Assembly: GCA_036924285.1 (NCBI GenBank)
Contig: JAYKYS010000016.1
Location: 7,068,001 to 7,132,000 of the forward strand
Length of the DNA stretch: 64,000 nt
Source: Asterella californica
Lineage: Eukaryota; Streptophyta; Marchantiopsida; Marchantiales; Aytoniaceae
Direction of reading: 5' to 3'
Shown: positions 47,498 to 58,330 of the stretch, piece by piece
Position numbering within the stretch: position 1 is the stretch's first letter
Layout: every line of letters begins with the position of its first letter
Notes under the pieces: model-generated
What the model was told of the DNA's origin: nothing
The model's input: only the letters and a program-made list of their open reading frames with translations
Databases searched by the model: none
Made by a program: the position numbers and the translations under genes

Positions 47498-50400
47498 ATG
47501 GCGGAGTCTGTGTCTTTGATCACTGGAGAGAAACTCGACAAGAACAACTACCAAGTGTGGAAGTTCCGGATGAAGACTTTCCTGCAGGGACAAGATCTAT
47601 GGGATCTTATCACTGAGGAGGAGAAAGCGCCTGAAGTGCCAATTTCTGATCCGAAATTCAAAGAGTGGAAGAAGCGCTCATATCAGGCTATTCACTACAT
47701 CGCGCTGACAGTTTCAGCATCGATGATCGGTCACATCCAGGATTGTGATACGCCCAAGAAAGCTTGGGATGCACTCGCGCATCTGTTTCAATCCGGAACA
47801 GAGGCGCGGAAGCTGCAATTGCTGTAGCAGTTCAATACCGTGAAGAAGGGGTCGATGTGCATAAACGACTATGTGAACGGGGTCAAGCAGCTTGCGGATC
47901 AGCTATCTTCTGTCAAAGTCGAGATTGATCCCACTGTCTTGATCGGAGCCACATTGCAGGGACTGCCTGCAGAGTACAAACAGTTCATAACATCGATTTC
48001 GACCAGAGAACCTCTTCCGCGGTTTGATGAGCTTGTTCCTATGATGTTAGGAGAGGAGGTGCGCCTACTGGGGAGTTCTACTTCGACAGGTCAGCAAGAA
48101 TCTGTCTATTTTGCAGGTTCTGGAGGATCTCGAGGTAGGGGTCGTGGCAAAGGTGCTGGACGTGGACGGGGTCGCGGACAGCAACAGCAATCGCAGCAGC
48201 AGCAGCAGAACCAGCAACAGTCTGGTGGTTCCAACAACAATCAGAGAAGAGCGCCTGGTTCCTGCAACTACTGCAAGAAACAAGACCACAATGCGAATCA
48301 GTGCTACAAGAAGCAGAACGATCAGAGACAACACGACAACAACCCCCAACAAGATAACAGCAACCAGCAAGGCTATGCAATCACTGAGCATGTCTATTCG
48401 GAGCAATTGCTGATTACTACGTATCAGAGTTATGCGGCTTTCGAGCCACAGACTGACTGGGTGATCGACTCCGGCGCCACCAGTCACATGACTCCCCATC
48501 GGGAGTGGTTTAGTTCACTCGAGCCTGTGGAGACTCCACAGTTTATGGTGACAGGAGATGACACCAAGCACAAGATCCAGCACAAGGATAACATTCCTCT
48601 TGACATTCCTGCCTCAACGTTTACTGGTATACGGAATGTCTTACATGTACCTACATTGACTAGAAACCTGCTATCTGTAGGACAGTTGATAGAGCAGGGT
48701 CTGCAAGTGCGCTTCAATAAAGATGGATGCTTTATTGAAGATTCGAATGGCACTGTCATAGCTCGAGGTATCAAGAGTAGTAGGCTGTTTAAACTAGATG
48801 CATCTGCGCCTAAGTTACAGGCTGCCATGTATGGACAGAGTGGTCCAGTAGTGTCTGATATTGACATCTGGCACAAGCGAATTGGGCACATGAACTTTCA
48901 GAGGCTGAAAAGCTTTCCGAGTTCTGACCTGGTTACAGGTCTGCCCAAATTCGAATCCAGTGAGCCCACTGGAGTCTGTGCAGCATGTCAATTCGGCAAG
49001 CAAGCTAGACATCCCTTTAAGGGATCAGGCAGTAGAGCGAACAAGCTTCTGGAGCTTGTTCACACTGATGTATGGACTGCTTCTCAGCCAAGTATGACCG
49101 GTTTCCAGTACTTCGTGTCGTTCATTGATGATCATTCGCGTTATACTTGGATCTATTTGTTGAGAAACAAGTCCTCTGCCGAAGTACTGTCAGCATTCCA
49201 GACTTTCCGCAAGTTGGTGGAGAAACAATCTGGAGCATCTATCCTCTATTTGAGATCTGATGGAGGAGGCGAGTTTCTTTCTGGAGAGTTCGATGCATAT
49301 CTGCGTGAGCATGGTATCCGACGCCAGAAGACCTGCAGTTACAGTCCGCAGCAGAACGGGGTTGCGAAACGCAAGAATCGACACATAGCAGAAGCTGCTC
49401 GTGCGATGTTGAACGAGAAGACCATGCCTAGACCTTACTGGGCAGAAGCTGTTTCATGTGCGGTGTATCTGATGAACCGGACGCCTACAGCGGCAGTCCA
49501 CAGCAAGACACCGATGGAGGTCTTCATAGGCAGTAAGCCTGATTACTCTTTCCTTAAAGTTTTCGGATGTATCTGTTATGTGCACATACCTGATGAAAGA
49601 CGTAAGAAACTAGATCCGAAAGCAGATAGATGTATCTTCCTTGGTTATGCTTCTGATACGAACGGATATAGGTGCTACAATCCTTCGTCCAAGCAGTTCT
49701 ATATCAGTAGAGATGTCGTGTTTGATGAGCTACAGTCTTGGTTTGCACCTGCACCTGTGATAGCCATCCCTGTACCTACTGTAGAACCAAGGAGTCAGTC
49801 CACTGTAGTACCTAAGAGTAGTACGTTGAGTGGAGGATCTGGAGAAGTCACTGATTCCAGATCAGAATCTGTTGCACATAGAGCTGTTGTTAACGCTGGA
49901 GTCCACGTAACACAGCCTAGTGGAACTAGTGTAGTCTCTACACAGGATGAGCGCGTGCTATTGCAGCGTATGTTTGAATCATCCAGATATGTGGATCTTC
50001 CACATCCCCTGGATACTTTGTCCCAGACCTTGGCGTCTACGTCAGATCAGTTGCAAGGGGAGGTGACTAGTGCACCGATTACCTCTCGCAGATCTGAGCG
50101 GCCAAAACATCCAGTGAGTAGGTATATGCATGAAGGTTTTCTTGCTGCGCACCATGCATATATGGCCAATGTTCTTCAGGAACAGGAACCGAGTTCGCTT
50201 GAGGAGGCGATGCACAAGGCCCAATGGGTAAGTGCTATGGAAGCGGAACTTGCTGCGCTTCATCACCAACAGACTTGGGAGTTGGTAGACTTACCGCAGG
50301 ATAAGAAAGCGATTGGTTGCAGGTGGGTTTTCAAGGTCAAGCGCAACTCGGATGGTACCGTGTGTCGGTACAAGGCCAGATTGGTAGCTAAGGGCTACGC

Positions 50401-51726
50401 ACAACAACATGGAGTGGATTTTGAGGAGACCTTTGCTCCTGTTGCGAAGATGGTGACTATTCGAACAGCAGTTGCAGTTGCAACTCAGAAAGGTTGGAAG
50501 ATGCACCAGATGGACTTCAAGAACGCCTTCCTCAATGGCGATCTTGAGGAGGAGGTCTACATGCAGCAACCTCCTGGTTATGAGGATCCTAAGTTCCCTT
50601 CCCGTGTATGTAAGTTACGGAAGGCTCTCTATGGTCTGAAACAGGCACCAAGAGCATGGTATGCAAAGATCAATTCTTACTTGCAGTCTCTTGGTTTCCA
50701 CCTGTGTAGTTCAGACTCTACCTTGTATTCATTGAGAATACGAGACCGGATTGTTGTGATCACCATCTATGTTGATGACTTGATCATTACCGGTAACTTT
50801 GAGGAGCTTATTTCCCAGATGAAGGATCACTTGAAATCCGAGTTCGAGATGATGGACTTAGGAGAACTCAAGTACTTCCTTGCTGTGGAGTTCATTAGAG
50901 ATGGGAAGGATGTTTGGCTTGTACAGCGACAGTATGCTCTCAGTATGCTTGAGAGATTTGGTATGCTTGATTGCAAACCCATTGCTACACCATTAGAGCA
51001 AGGGGTAAAGCTAGGAGCAGAGGATGGTGAGTTGCTGGATGATCCACGCATGTACAGACAGATGGTTGGGAGTCTTATCTACTTGACCATCACCAGACCA
51101 GACTTGAGCTATGCTGTCGGTCTGATTAGTCAATTCATGCAGTCACCACGGAGACCACATTTTGAGGCTGTCAAGCGGATCCTCCGCTACGTGAAGTTCT
51201 CGATGCAGTACGGACTTCACTATCAATACGGTGGACCATTGTTGTTACATGGCTACACAGATGCTGATTGGGCAGGAAGTGCCGACAGGAGATCCACGTC
51301 AGGTTACGCTTTTGGACTTGGAAGCGCTGCTATAAGCTGGGCTTCTAAGAAGCAACCCACAGTTGCTTTGTCATCCACGGAAGCAGAGTATCGAGGAGCA
51401 ACGAACGCAACATGCGAATTGATTTGGCTTCGATGTCTGCTATCTGATATTGGTGTGGAGTGTACAGATCCTGTTGTTGTATATACAGACAACATTAGCA
51501 GCATGAAGTTAGCTAGTAATCCTGTTTTCCATGCTAGGACGAAGCACATTGAGGTGCACTATCACTTTATTAGAGAGAAGGTCCTTGCAGGAGAGATTGA
51601 GCTCACTTATGTGAGCACAGGAGATCAGGTTGCCGATATCTTCACTTAGGCATTGCCTAGAGATAAGTTTGATGCTTTCAGACATTGTCTAGGAGTACAG
51701 GATGTAGAGATGAGCTTGAAAGGGAG
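47498..51726 (+). pseudogene. Cop-1 gag-pol, interrupted by two in-frame amber stops
   Basis: One frame from ATG 47498 (MAESVSLITGEKLDKNNYQV). Gag with a UBN2-type domain is followed by a glutamine-rich stretch and a CCHC knuckle (CNYCKKQDHNANQC, near 48262). Protease: WVIDSGATSHMT (D-S-G at 48467-48475). GAG-pre-integrase: WHKRIGHMNFQRL. Integrase core: HTDVW and LRSDGGGEFLSGEFD. RT: YVDD at 50768-50779. RNase H: TDADWAG and SSTEAEYRG. TAG at 47825-47827 cuts gag; the frame continues in phase. TAG at 51647-51649 falls where copia proteins have lysine (GDQVADIFT then ALPRDKF). At 49367-49369 an AAA lysine replaces the integrase catalytic glutamate (VAKRKNRH). The element is therefore probably not autonomous. 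Confidence 0.93.
51719..51726 (+). promoter_or_regulatory. Cop-1 polypurine tract
   Basis: AAAGGGAG directly precedes the 3' LTR start at 51727. Confidence 0.85.
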
Positions 51727-51955
51727 TGTTGATATAGTCCCAAGCTCTAGTAGATCGACGGCTACCATTAGCCGGAGTGGTTAGGGTTGTTAGAGTTAGT
51801 TAGAGAGCTAACCCACCATTAGGGTTTCCCTTGTTCTCACCTCCACTATATATACAGAGAGAGGCAAAGCCTCTCTCATCTCATTCCTATTTTACTTCCT
51901 TGTCTACTCGCTCTCTCTCTTCTTGGAGTGTCCTCGAAGTATCGATCTTTCTACA
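51727..51955 (+). repeat. Cop-1 3' LTR
   Basis: 229 bp, the same ends as the 5' LTR, with two base differences from it. Followed by the target duplication GCTTG (51956-51960). Confidence 0.95.
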
Positions 51956-53286
51956 GCTTGTTCCTACGACCTGTCGGTGGATGTTTTGAAGAATTGGGAA
52001 GTCCAATACACGCGCGCAAGATGTCATCGGGTTCAGATCTGTGCAGGCAACGCACAGGTTAAGACGGTTCTTGAAGAGACGGATCGGGGGTTGTGTTCTG
52101 GGAGAAATTGAGACGAAGGGAGCAGAATTGGAGTTTTCAGTTACCTGTGAAGGAGAGTTGGACCGTTCGGGCCGTTCCGGAGTCCAAACTTGCTGTCCTT
52201 GGATCCATCGGGATCAGAACAACGAGTTCTTCAGGAAATTGAAGACGATACAAAGTTTTATTGGGCGGTTTGAGAGTTGTGAGAGAAATTGGCTCGCAGG
52301 GAAGCGCTTGCGTCAGGTTTTCATCGCCTGCGACCTGAGATTGGATTGTTCTTCGCGATCGGTGAGCCAAGCTCTTTGTTCTTGGTGCCTACGCGATCAG
52401 GGAGTCCTCATGTACGCATAGGGGAAGTCTGTAAGTGAATTGGATTGTTGGTTTGGGTGTGGTGAGCAAATTTGAGCCGCAGGGAGCCGATTTACGTCAG
52501 TTTTTTGTAGCCTGCGACCAAATTTCTCGAGTAGTTTTGCAAGGGGAACTCCAAACGGCTTGTTTGGAGTCTTGTTGGGTTCAGGGTAGCCAGATCTACC
52601 TATCAGCGAAGACGGATATCAGTTTAGAAGATCCGTTTGTGCGGTGTGAGCGGTTTTAAGTCGCAGGGAGGAGTTTTTGAAGGTTCGGTCACCTGCGACC
52701 AAAAATTGGCGATATCTCGACTATCGGGAGTCGGATCTGAAGGTTTCTTGGGTCAACGGAGTCAGGGAAGGAGACCCTATCAACATTTGAAGATCGTTTG
52801 GCGAAAGGAGAAAGTTCCCAGATAGGTCTTTTTCGGTTCCTTCGCTACAGGTTTCGTCCTTTTGAGTTCGTTAAGGACTTAGTTGGTTGTGTATGGCTTG
52901 TGGTAGCTAGCTTTAGCCAAGAGCTAGTGTGTGGATGTGGTTTGGACTTGGGTTTGGATCGCATGATACTGTTGTGGCTCTGGTTGTTAGCAAAGAGAAG
53001 TTCCTCTTGCTTTGAGCTACGCTTTGGCGATTTCAGACTAGGGTTGCGTTTCAGGGGTTTGTTTTAGGGCTTCTGAAGTAGGTTACAGACCGCTCTGGTC
53101 TTTTCCTCAGTTTTGTGCTGTTTGGAGAAAGAATCGACAGTGTACATACTTTCAGAGTGGTATATATCGCAGCATTCCTTTTCGTGGTTGTCTCTGTCTT
53201 GTCTCGGTTTGGCACACAGCATCTCCACAGCCAGGAACCTCGCGTTTTCCTGGACATCCTTCACGCACAAAATATCCGACACGATA
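51956..53286 (+). mobile_element. 3' LTR of Gy-A, part after the Cop-1 insertion
   Basis: Continues the LTR from GCTTGTTCCTACGACCTGTC to CCGACACGATA at 53286. With the first part it gives about 2.0 kb, matching the 5' LTR (36286-38306). Open frames inside (for example 52041-52421 and 52798-53067) are LTR sequence; their mirror images occur in the 5' LTR. Confidence 0.95.
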
Positions 53287-53290
53287 GCGG
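53287..53290. repeat. Gy-A target-site duplication, copy 2
   Basis: GCGG beside the 3' LTR end, the partner of CCGC at 38307-38310. Confidence 0.75.
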
Positions 53291-55352
53291 GACTAGGAAC
53301 CATGGGGACCTCATAGAGATCCGGGGAAGTCGCTTCCTCCATGCAGAATACCTAGGAAGACGGCTCGTCTTCTTGTCTTCCAGAAGACATCTTGTCTTCC
53401 GGGGCGTCTTCTGGAGTCTTCTCGGCTTCCAACGCTGTCACCACCAAGTGCACAGCGAGGTCGGACTCCTCCTTCTCCATTTCGGATCCAGTCGATGATG
53501 CTGGAGCGTGGGAAGATGCGGTTGCAGGTGTCGGAAGCGAGGGAAGACCATAAAGTGTCTTCACTCTTTCTATCTGTCGATCCAAGTACCTGAACATGCT
53601 CTCCCGGCATTCCACCAACATTGCTTTGGACTCGCTGTCCCATCCTCTAGCTAAGGTAAGTAACTTCCTACCCGCGGTGTAGTTGAACTTCTTCCGAAGC
53701 GCTTCCATCGACTGTGCCAGCATCTTCTGTGCACGGGCCTCTGCTGCTTCCCTCTGCGTCTTCTCAATTGCAGCTCGCGCTTCTACGGCTTCTCGCTGCG
53801 TCTTCCATATGGTCTGCTCTTCTGCGAGGGCGGTGATCTTCTCCCGCACTCGGGTGACTTCCTGATTACGCTGATGTACCCGCACCTGCAACTCCTGGTT
53901 GCTCTTCCGAAGCTGCACCAGCTCCTTGGTAGAAGCGGCTGCTTCCGCCTTGTACCCGGCTGCAAGCTTCTCCGTGGTGCGGAGACTAGCTTCTAGCGAC
54001 TCCGTCTTCTTCTGATCTTCTCCCTGTCGCAGCAAGGTGCGCAGGCCGAATCCAAGTTGTAAGGGCCTCTCCTGTGCCTTCGCCCTCTTCTCCAGCAACT
54101 CCATAGCTGGCTGGATCTCCTTCTGGAAGTAGGCACTGAACTCCTCCAGTCGTCTTCCTGCGGAAGACAAGTTCATCTCCACCACTCGCTCCGCGGTGTC
54201 GACTTCGTCTTCCAGAGGCAAGGAAGCCTCTTCCACCACGATGGCCTTCATCTTCTGCGCACGAGAAGAAGCTACTCTTCTCATCTTCCGGGGTGGAAGA
54301 CTCCTCATGGCAGGAGTGACTATCTTCTTTACGCTTCCTCGCATCGCAGCAGGAGCGCCCATCCATCCTTCGTCTTCTGGAGTCTTCAGAAGACTCCCAG
54401 GCGTTGCAGAAGCGGTCTTCTGCTCTGATCGGGTACTCAGCAGGTCTTCTTCCGAGTCGGACTCCGATCCTGAATGAATGAAGGAGATGGGTATCCTCGG
54501 TACACTTCTGGGACCCATCTTCCTCAGTGGCGTGACGTCTTCCGACCCACTAGACTCGTCTTCCCTCACCAGAAGCGTCTTCTGGTGAGAGTCGGGCCTC
54601 AGCTGTGGCATCAGAGTGGGAAGGGGCGTTGCTGCTACCTCTCGGTCATCGTCTTCCGAGGTCTCCTCCTTCACCTCCTGTCACTCCGTTGGTCCATACC
54701 ATGCCAGCTGATCTTCCCTAAGATCCCCCATGGCTACATACAAGTAGTAGAGGAAGGGCGTCAAGTGTCCTCCCGCCGGGGTACCCAAGTATGCTAGCTC
54801 CGTCTGTACGTAGTTGTGGATGTACGCGCCCCAATAGATGGGCACTCTGTCATCCCACACTGATTCCAAGAACTCCACGTCCTGATCTCCTAAGTACCTT
54901 GTCTTCTGCGCTTTCTCCTTGGGAAAGAGATGCAGAAACAACTTCGCCAGAAGTCGCTTCTTCGGCTCCCGGTAAGATTCTATCTTCCAACCGTTCCTCC
55001 CCTGTATGTCTTCCATGAAAAGGCAGGTGGTGCTCCCAAGCACATGCCACGAACTCACGATTCTAGGCAAGATCTTCTTCTCGTACTAATATCCTCGGTT
55101 CTCGGATTCAGGCATGTGAAAAGCCTTGCGCCACCAGTCTTTAGTCCAGGAAGATGGTCTTCCTCGAGCTACTCCTGCCTTCGCAGGTACACGGTTACGA
55201 GGTGGCAACGCTACCCACACTTCCTCCAGAAGTCCTTGATCTGCGAGGTTCCAATCCCACAGGAAGAAGTCGAGACCCAACTCCTTGAGGAAAGGAGTGG
55301 CCTCGGCCAATTCTGCCGCTGGTAACACCAAGCCTCGCGGATGCATCGTCAT
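53287..55352 (-). pseudogene. Element D coiled-coil ORF, N-terminal and central part
   Basis: One minus-strand frame of about 688 codons, broken by three in-phase stops: TAG at 55086-55088 (in NRGY-YEKK), TGA at 54681-54683 (after WYGPTE) and TAG at 53352-53354. An N-terminal globular, tryptophan/aromatic-rich part (FFLWDWNLADQGLLEEVW, VPIYWGAYIHNYV, TPAGGHLTPFLYYLYVAMG) is followed by a serine/glutamate-rich linker. A long coiled coil comes next (LEASLRTTEKLAAGYKAEAA to about EARAQKMLAQ), then KKFNYTAGRKLLTLARGWD and an acidic tail. The C-terminus continues at 38307-38482. I do not know its function. It resembles anonymous ORFs of plant retroelements and has no protease, RT or integrase motif. 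The GAAGAC-rich base composition shapes its glutamate/aspartate-rich segments. Confidence 0.75.
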
Positions 55353-57364
55353 GCTGGAAGATCTGTTGCACTAAGCCACAAGCACTTACGATGAGCTGAA
55401 GGCTCAGTCCTTCCCAAGTGCCCACAGTCTAGCTTCTACTTCTCAACAGACGAAACTAGTCTTCCAGAAGACAGCTACTCCGTCTTCCGGGATTCTAACC
55501 GTACTTCCTAGATAGCTCTCATCTTCCGAGCTATATCTAAACAATCCTATCTAAGCAAGGCCTCGCATGGATTACCAAGAAGACAACCCACCTTGCATTA
55601 CATCCTACTTCCTATCAAAAGATACAAGATTCGCGAAATATCAAGTGCATAACAGGTTCAGAAGTCGGTTGCGGGCTCTTGCGGTGACAGTGGCCTCTGG
55701 GAAGACACTCTGGACAGCTTCCGACTCAATGTCTTTCTTGGAAGACTTCCCGAAGTCAGACTTCCCTTCACTGATCTCATCTGTCTTCGTCTTCTTACGC
55801 GCAATCTATCCTCACAACAGACTCAAGACATTTGCACTCTGTTCTTCTGACTCCTCACCTCTCATACGCACTCAGAAGAACCTTGCTGCTCGGTGGGAAG
55901 AGATGACCCTCGACCATTCTCTCCAGATTCTGCCAGCAAGTATTCTCACGACTCTCTTCTAAGTTCAGGAAGAAGAAGGAATGGCTGCTATGGATCGGAC
56001 AGAAGAGACCCGAATGAACCCTCACGTCTTCTCGCACATTTTGCCAGCCTTTCAGTCTTCTAGTCTCTCTAGGAAGATGTGGAGTTGAGAAGCCTAGAAG
56101 ACCGGGAGGCACAGGCCTAATTCCCGACTTCCAACTTCTCGAAATAACAAAACAACTCACCACACCACTCGGGATTCATACCAAGTCTCTCTTAACACAA
56201 AGCAACACAAATCCACTCTTGATACGAATTGTGTTCAGTCGACTTCCGAAGACAGTCTTCCGAAGACAGTCAAGTTTAAGAAGCGTCTTCCGAAGATGTT
56301 CCCATCTTCCGAATCGTCTTCTGTTCCAGGTTTCGGGGGTAGAGAGGTAGTAGGGTAGGGAAATTGATAGCTGGGATCTCCAATTTGAGGACTAGGAGTA
56401 GGGAAGCTCGAATTGAGCTCGGGAAGAAGCAAGGAGATGTCTGACAGAAATTGGGCAGCGCTTCCGCGCCCAATGTCTCAATAGAAAGAATGAGGGGTGG
56501 GGTAATCGATCAGGTTGCCTGCACACAACCAAGGAAGCGCGGGGAATACCAGACAAAGACGAGAAGAAGTGGGAAGGGGAAAGAACGTGGGGAAGAACCT
56601 CTATAGTCTTCTTCTGCTTCTCGAGTTGCCTTCGACCTCCGCGCGCTTCTGGCTCTTGTCCTAGCTCCAATGCGACTCCTCTCGACTGCGCCTGCTGTCA
56701 ATTTCTGGCCACGCCTCGATTCTACCTTCGATTCTACTCGCTACTCTCCAATGTCAGCTTCTCGGGAGCTCACAAAAACGCTTTCGCTTTCTACCTTCTG
56801 TGCTTCAGAAATTCGGTCTCGCCCTTCGCTTAGCTGCCAACTGGTTCTCTCCTACCTCGATGTCCTCACTCGATTCCTCTCTCAAAGCTTACTTGCGAAG
56901 CTCACTCTCTCCAATCGATCTTCTCAAGCGCACTGTACTGCGAGAAGTTGGATGCGCCTAATGTGCTTCCTTACGTATCTTCCCCGTAGATTAGGGGTTT
57001 TCGACCTTAGGTGTCTTCCCCGACCTACCTACCTATTCGATGCGACCCAGTAGGTACACCTACTGTTTTACCCGAAAACTCGTGGTTAGGCCTTCGCGGT
57101 CGCTGTCTTCCGGAAGACAGGTGTCTTCCGCCGTCTTCTCATCTTCCGCCGTCTTCCCGTCTTCTGAAGACGCAACTGAGAAGACGCTCTTTCGAAGACG
57201 GGCGTCTTCTGAAGAAGTCCACTTCTTATTAAAAAGCTCATAAGATCATCTTGATGTTAAGGAAGACGTAACCTTAAGTAACAACGCTTCTTCAGTTATA
57301 CAAACAAGTTATTATTCTTAAAATTTTCAAAAATTCGTGCATCCTATAATTTGTGGGCACCACA
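55353..57364 (-). other. Element D 5' region, GAAGAC/GTCTTC-rich
   Basis: Upstream of the D ORF in ORF sense. No gene is supported; open frames such as 56670-57053 (+) and 55567-55962 (+) are low-complexity CT-rich reading. GTCTTCCGAAGAC-type palindromes recur (for example about 56240-56300 and 57100-57215). The stretch ends GGGCACCACA at 57364, an imperfect inverted match to the TGTAGTG at the element's other end. It touches AACCG, the proposed target duplication. Confidence 0.5.
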
Positions 57365-57600
57365 AACCGGATGCCTACAGCGGCAGTCCACAACAAGACA
57401 CCGATGGAGGTCTTCACGGCAGTAAGCCTGATTACTCTTTTTTTAAAGTTTTCGGATGTATCGGATGCACTAGTCTAGTGGAACTAGTGTAGTTTCTACA
57501 CAGGATGAGCGCGTGCTATTGCAGCGTATGTTTGACTCATCTAGATATGTGGATCTTCCACATCCATTGGATACTTTGTCTCAGACCTTGGCGTCTACGT
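57365..57600 (+). pseudogene. Old copia copy O, second half, part 1
   Basis: Matches Cop-1 from AACCGGACGCC (49475) through TTCGGATGTATC (about 49573), skips about 340 bp, and resumes at Cop-1 TAGTGGAACTAGTGTAG (49918) to GGCGTCTACG (50041). This is the integrase C-terminal end and the linker before RT. It is cut at 57600 by LTR-C. Its 5' end overlaps the 3' end of the fragment at 40170-40989 by five bases (AACCG), the expected signature of an insertion between them. Confidence 0.85.
57597..57600. repeat. LTR-C target-site duplication, copy 1
   Basis: ACGT before the unit; ACAT (60471-60474) after it. The uninterrupted copia (50038-50041 region) has ACGT, so the second copy carries one G-to-A change. 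Confidence 0.65.
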
Positions 57601-57892
57601 TGTCGTGTTGTGGATTGGCTAGGGTGTGAAACCACCACATATCCTTCGTACGTGTTTGGTGTTGAGGAGCCACTGGGACCTTATCGTGTCAAAAGATAAG
57701 GCTCCACGTGGATGATCCGTGTACTCTTCGCTGAGTGGAGATAAGAGTAGTACTCTTGTCGTCACATGGGAGATTGATGTATAAGAAGAGAGGTGTGCGG
57801 AGCTTGAGATATAGAGTGTAGAGTATCCAAGTCTAGTGGAGTGTGATCAGTATCATCGGATGAAGTAAGCGGCGGCAGTGCGAGTGGTAGGC

Positions 57893-58330
57893 ATGAACGG
57901 AGAACCCTTTCGTGCTCCTGATCTTCCACTTGCGCATCCATTCGTCATTAAGATCCATTGTCTGCCGCGAGATCACTTTCGAGTATTTATGATAGCTCAT
58001 TGGGGAGAGTCGTTTATGGCTGCGGTGATGGCTACTCCGGATCCTATCATTCTGCCCATTGTCACGTACGACGCTGTTTGGGATCTTACTGTCTACATCT
58101 TGCTCTGATGTGGTATGGATCCTCCGTTGGATCTGAACTTCCCAGCGAGAGTTCCGTTCAACACTTGGGTCGAAATACGATGTTACAGTCGACCAAAGGT
58201 GGCGCATCGTGAGTTTGTCGTGAGGAACTTCGGTGAGGATTATTACAACCAGATAATAGCTTCATCTGTTCCCTTTGTAGTTCCGTTTATTGTCAACCGT
58301 TTTAGAGTCGGGATTCTGACTCTCTATTGA
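57893..58330 (+). pseudogene. Twin small ORFs in LTR-C, in one frame
   Basis: Two frames in phase, 57893-58108 and 58115-58330, are separated only by TGA at 58106-58108 and two codons. Their ends resemble each other: VIKIHCLPRDHFRVFMIAHW and PDPIILPIVTYDAVWDLTVY against VEIRCYSRPKVAHREFVVRN and SSVPFVVPFIVNRFRVGILT. That pattern suggests two copies of a beta-rich domain of about 70 residues. I do not recognise the domain. An overlapping minus-strand frame (58207-57833) is the likely shadow. It could also be chance. Confidence 0.25.

Larger units (their letters stand above)
46578..51955 (+). mobile_element. Cop-1, full-length Ty1/copia LTR retrotransposon
   Basis: A 5378-bp element with all structural parts: 229-bp LTRs (46578-46806 and 51727-51955), primer-binding site, gag-pol in copia order (gag, protease, integrase, RT, RNase H), polypurine tract and a perfect 5-bp target duplication. 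The two LTRs differ at two positions that I can see (in CTATCATT/CTACCATT and TTAGAGGG/TTAGAGAG), so the insertion is young. It sits in the 3' LTR of Gy-A. Its coding capacity is damaged (see the gag-pol entry). Confidence 0.97.

Noticed and set aside
48065..48499. Minus-strand open frame of 144 codons in Cop-1
   Set aside because: Antisense shadow of the glutamine-rich gag segment and zinc knuckle, which are well supported on the plus strand.
52041..53067. Several plus-strand open frames (126, 74, 62 and 89 codons)
   Set aside because: All lie within the Gy-A 3' LTR and have mirror copies in the 5' LTR; they show no domain.
56670..57053. Plus-strand open frame of 127 codons
   Set aside because: Serine/leucine-rich low-complexity reading of CT-rich element-D sequence with no domain.
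40169..57364. Element D as a CACTA-type DNA transposon
   Set aside because: The ends read TGTAGTG inward rather than CACTA inward, and the duplication is 5 bp rather than 3 bp.
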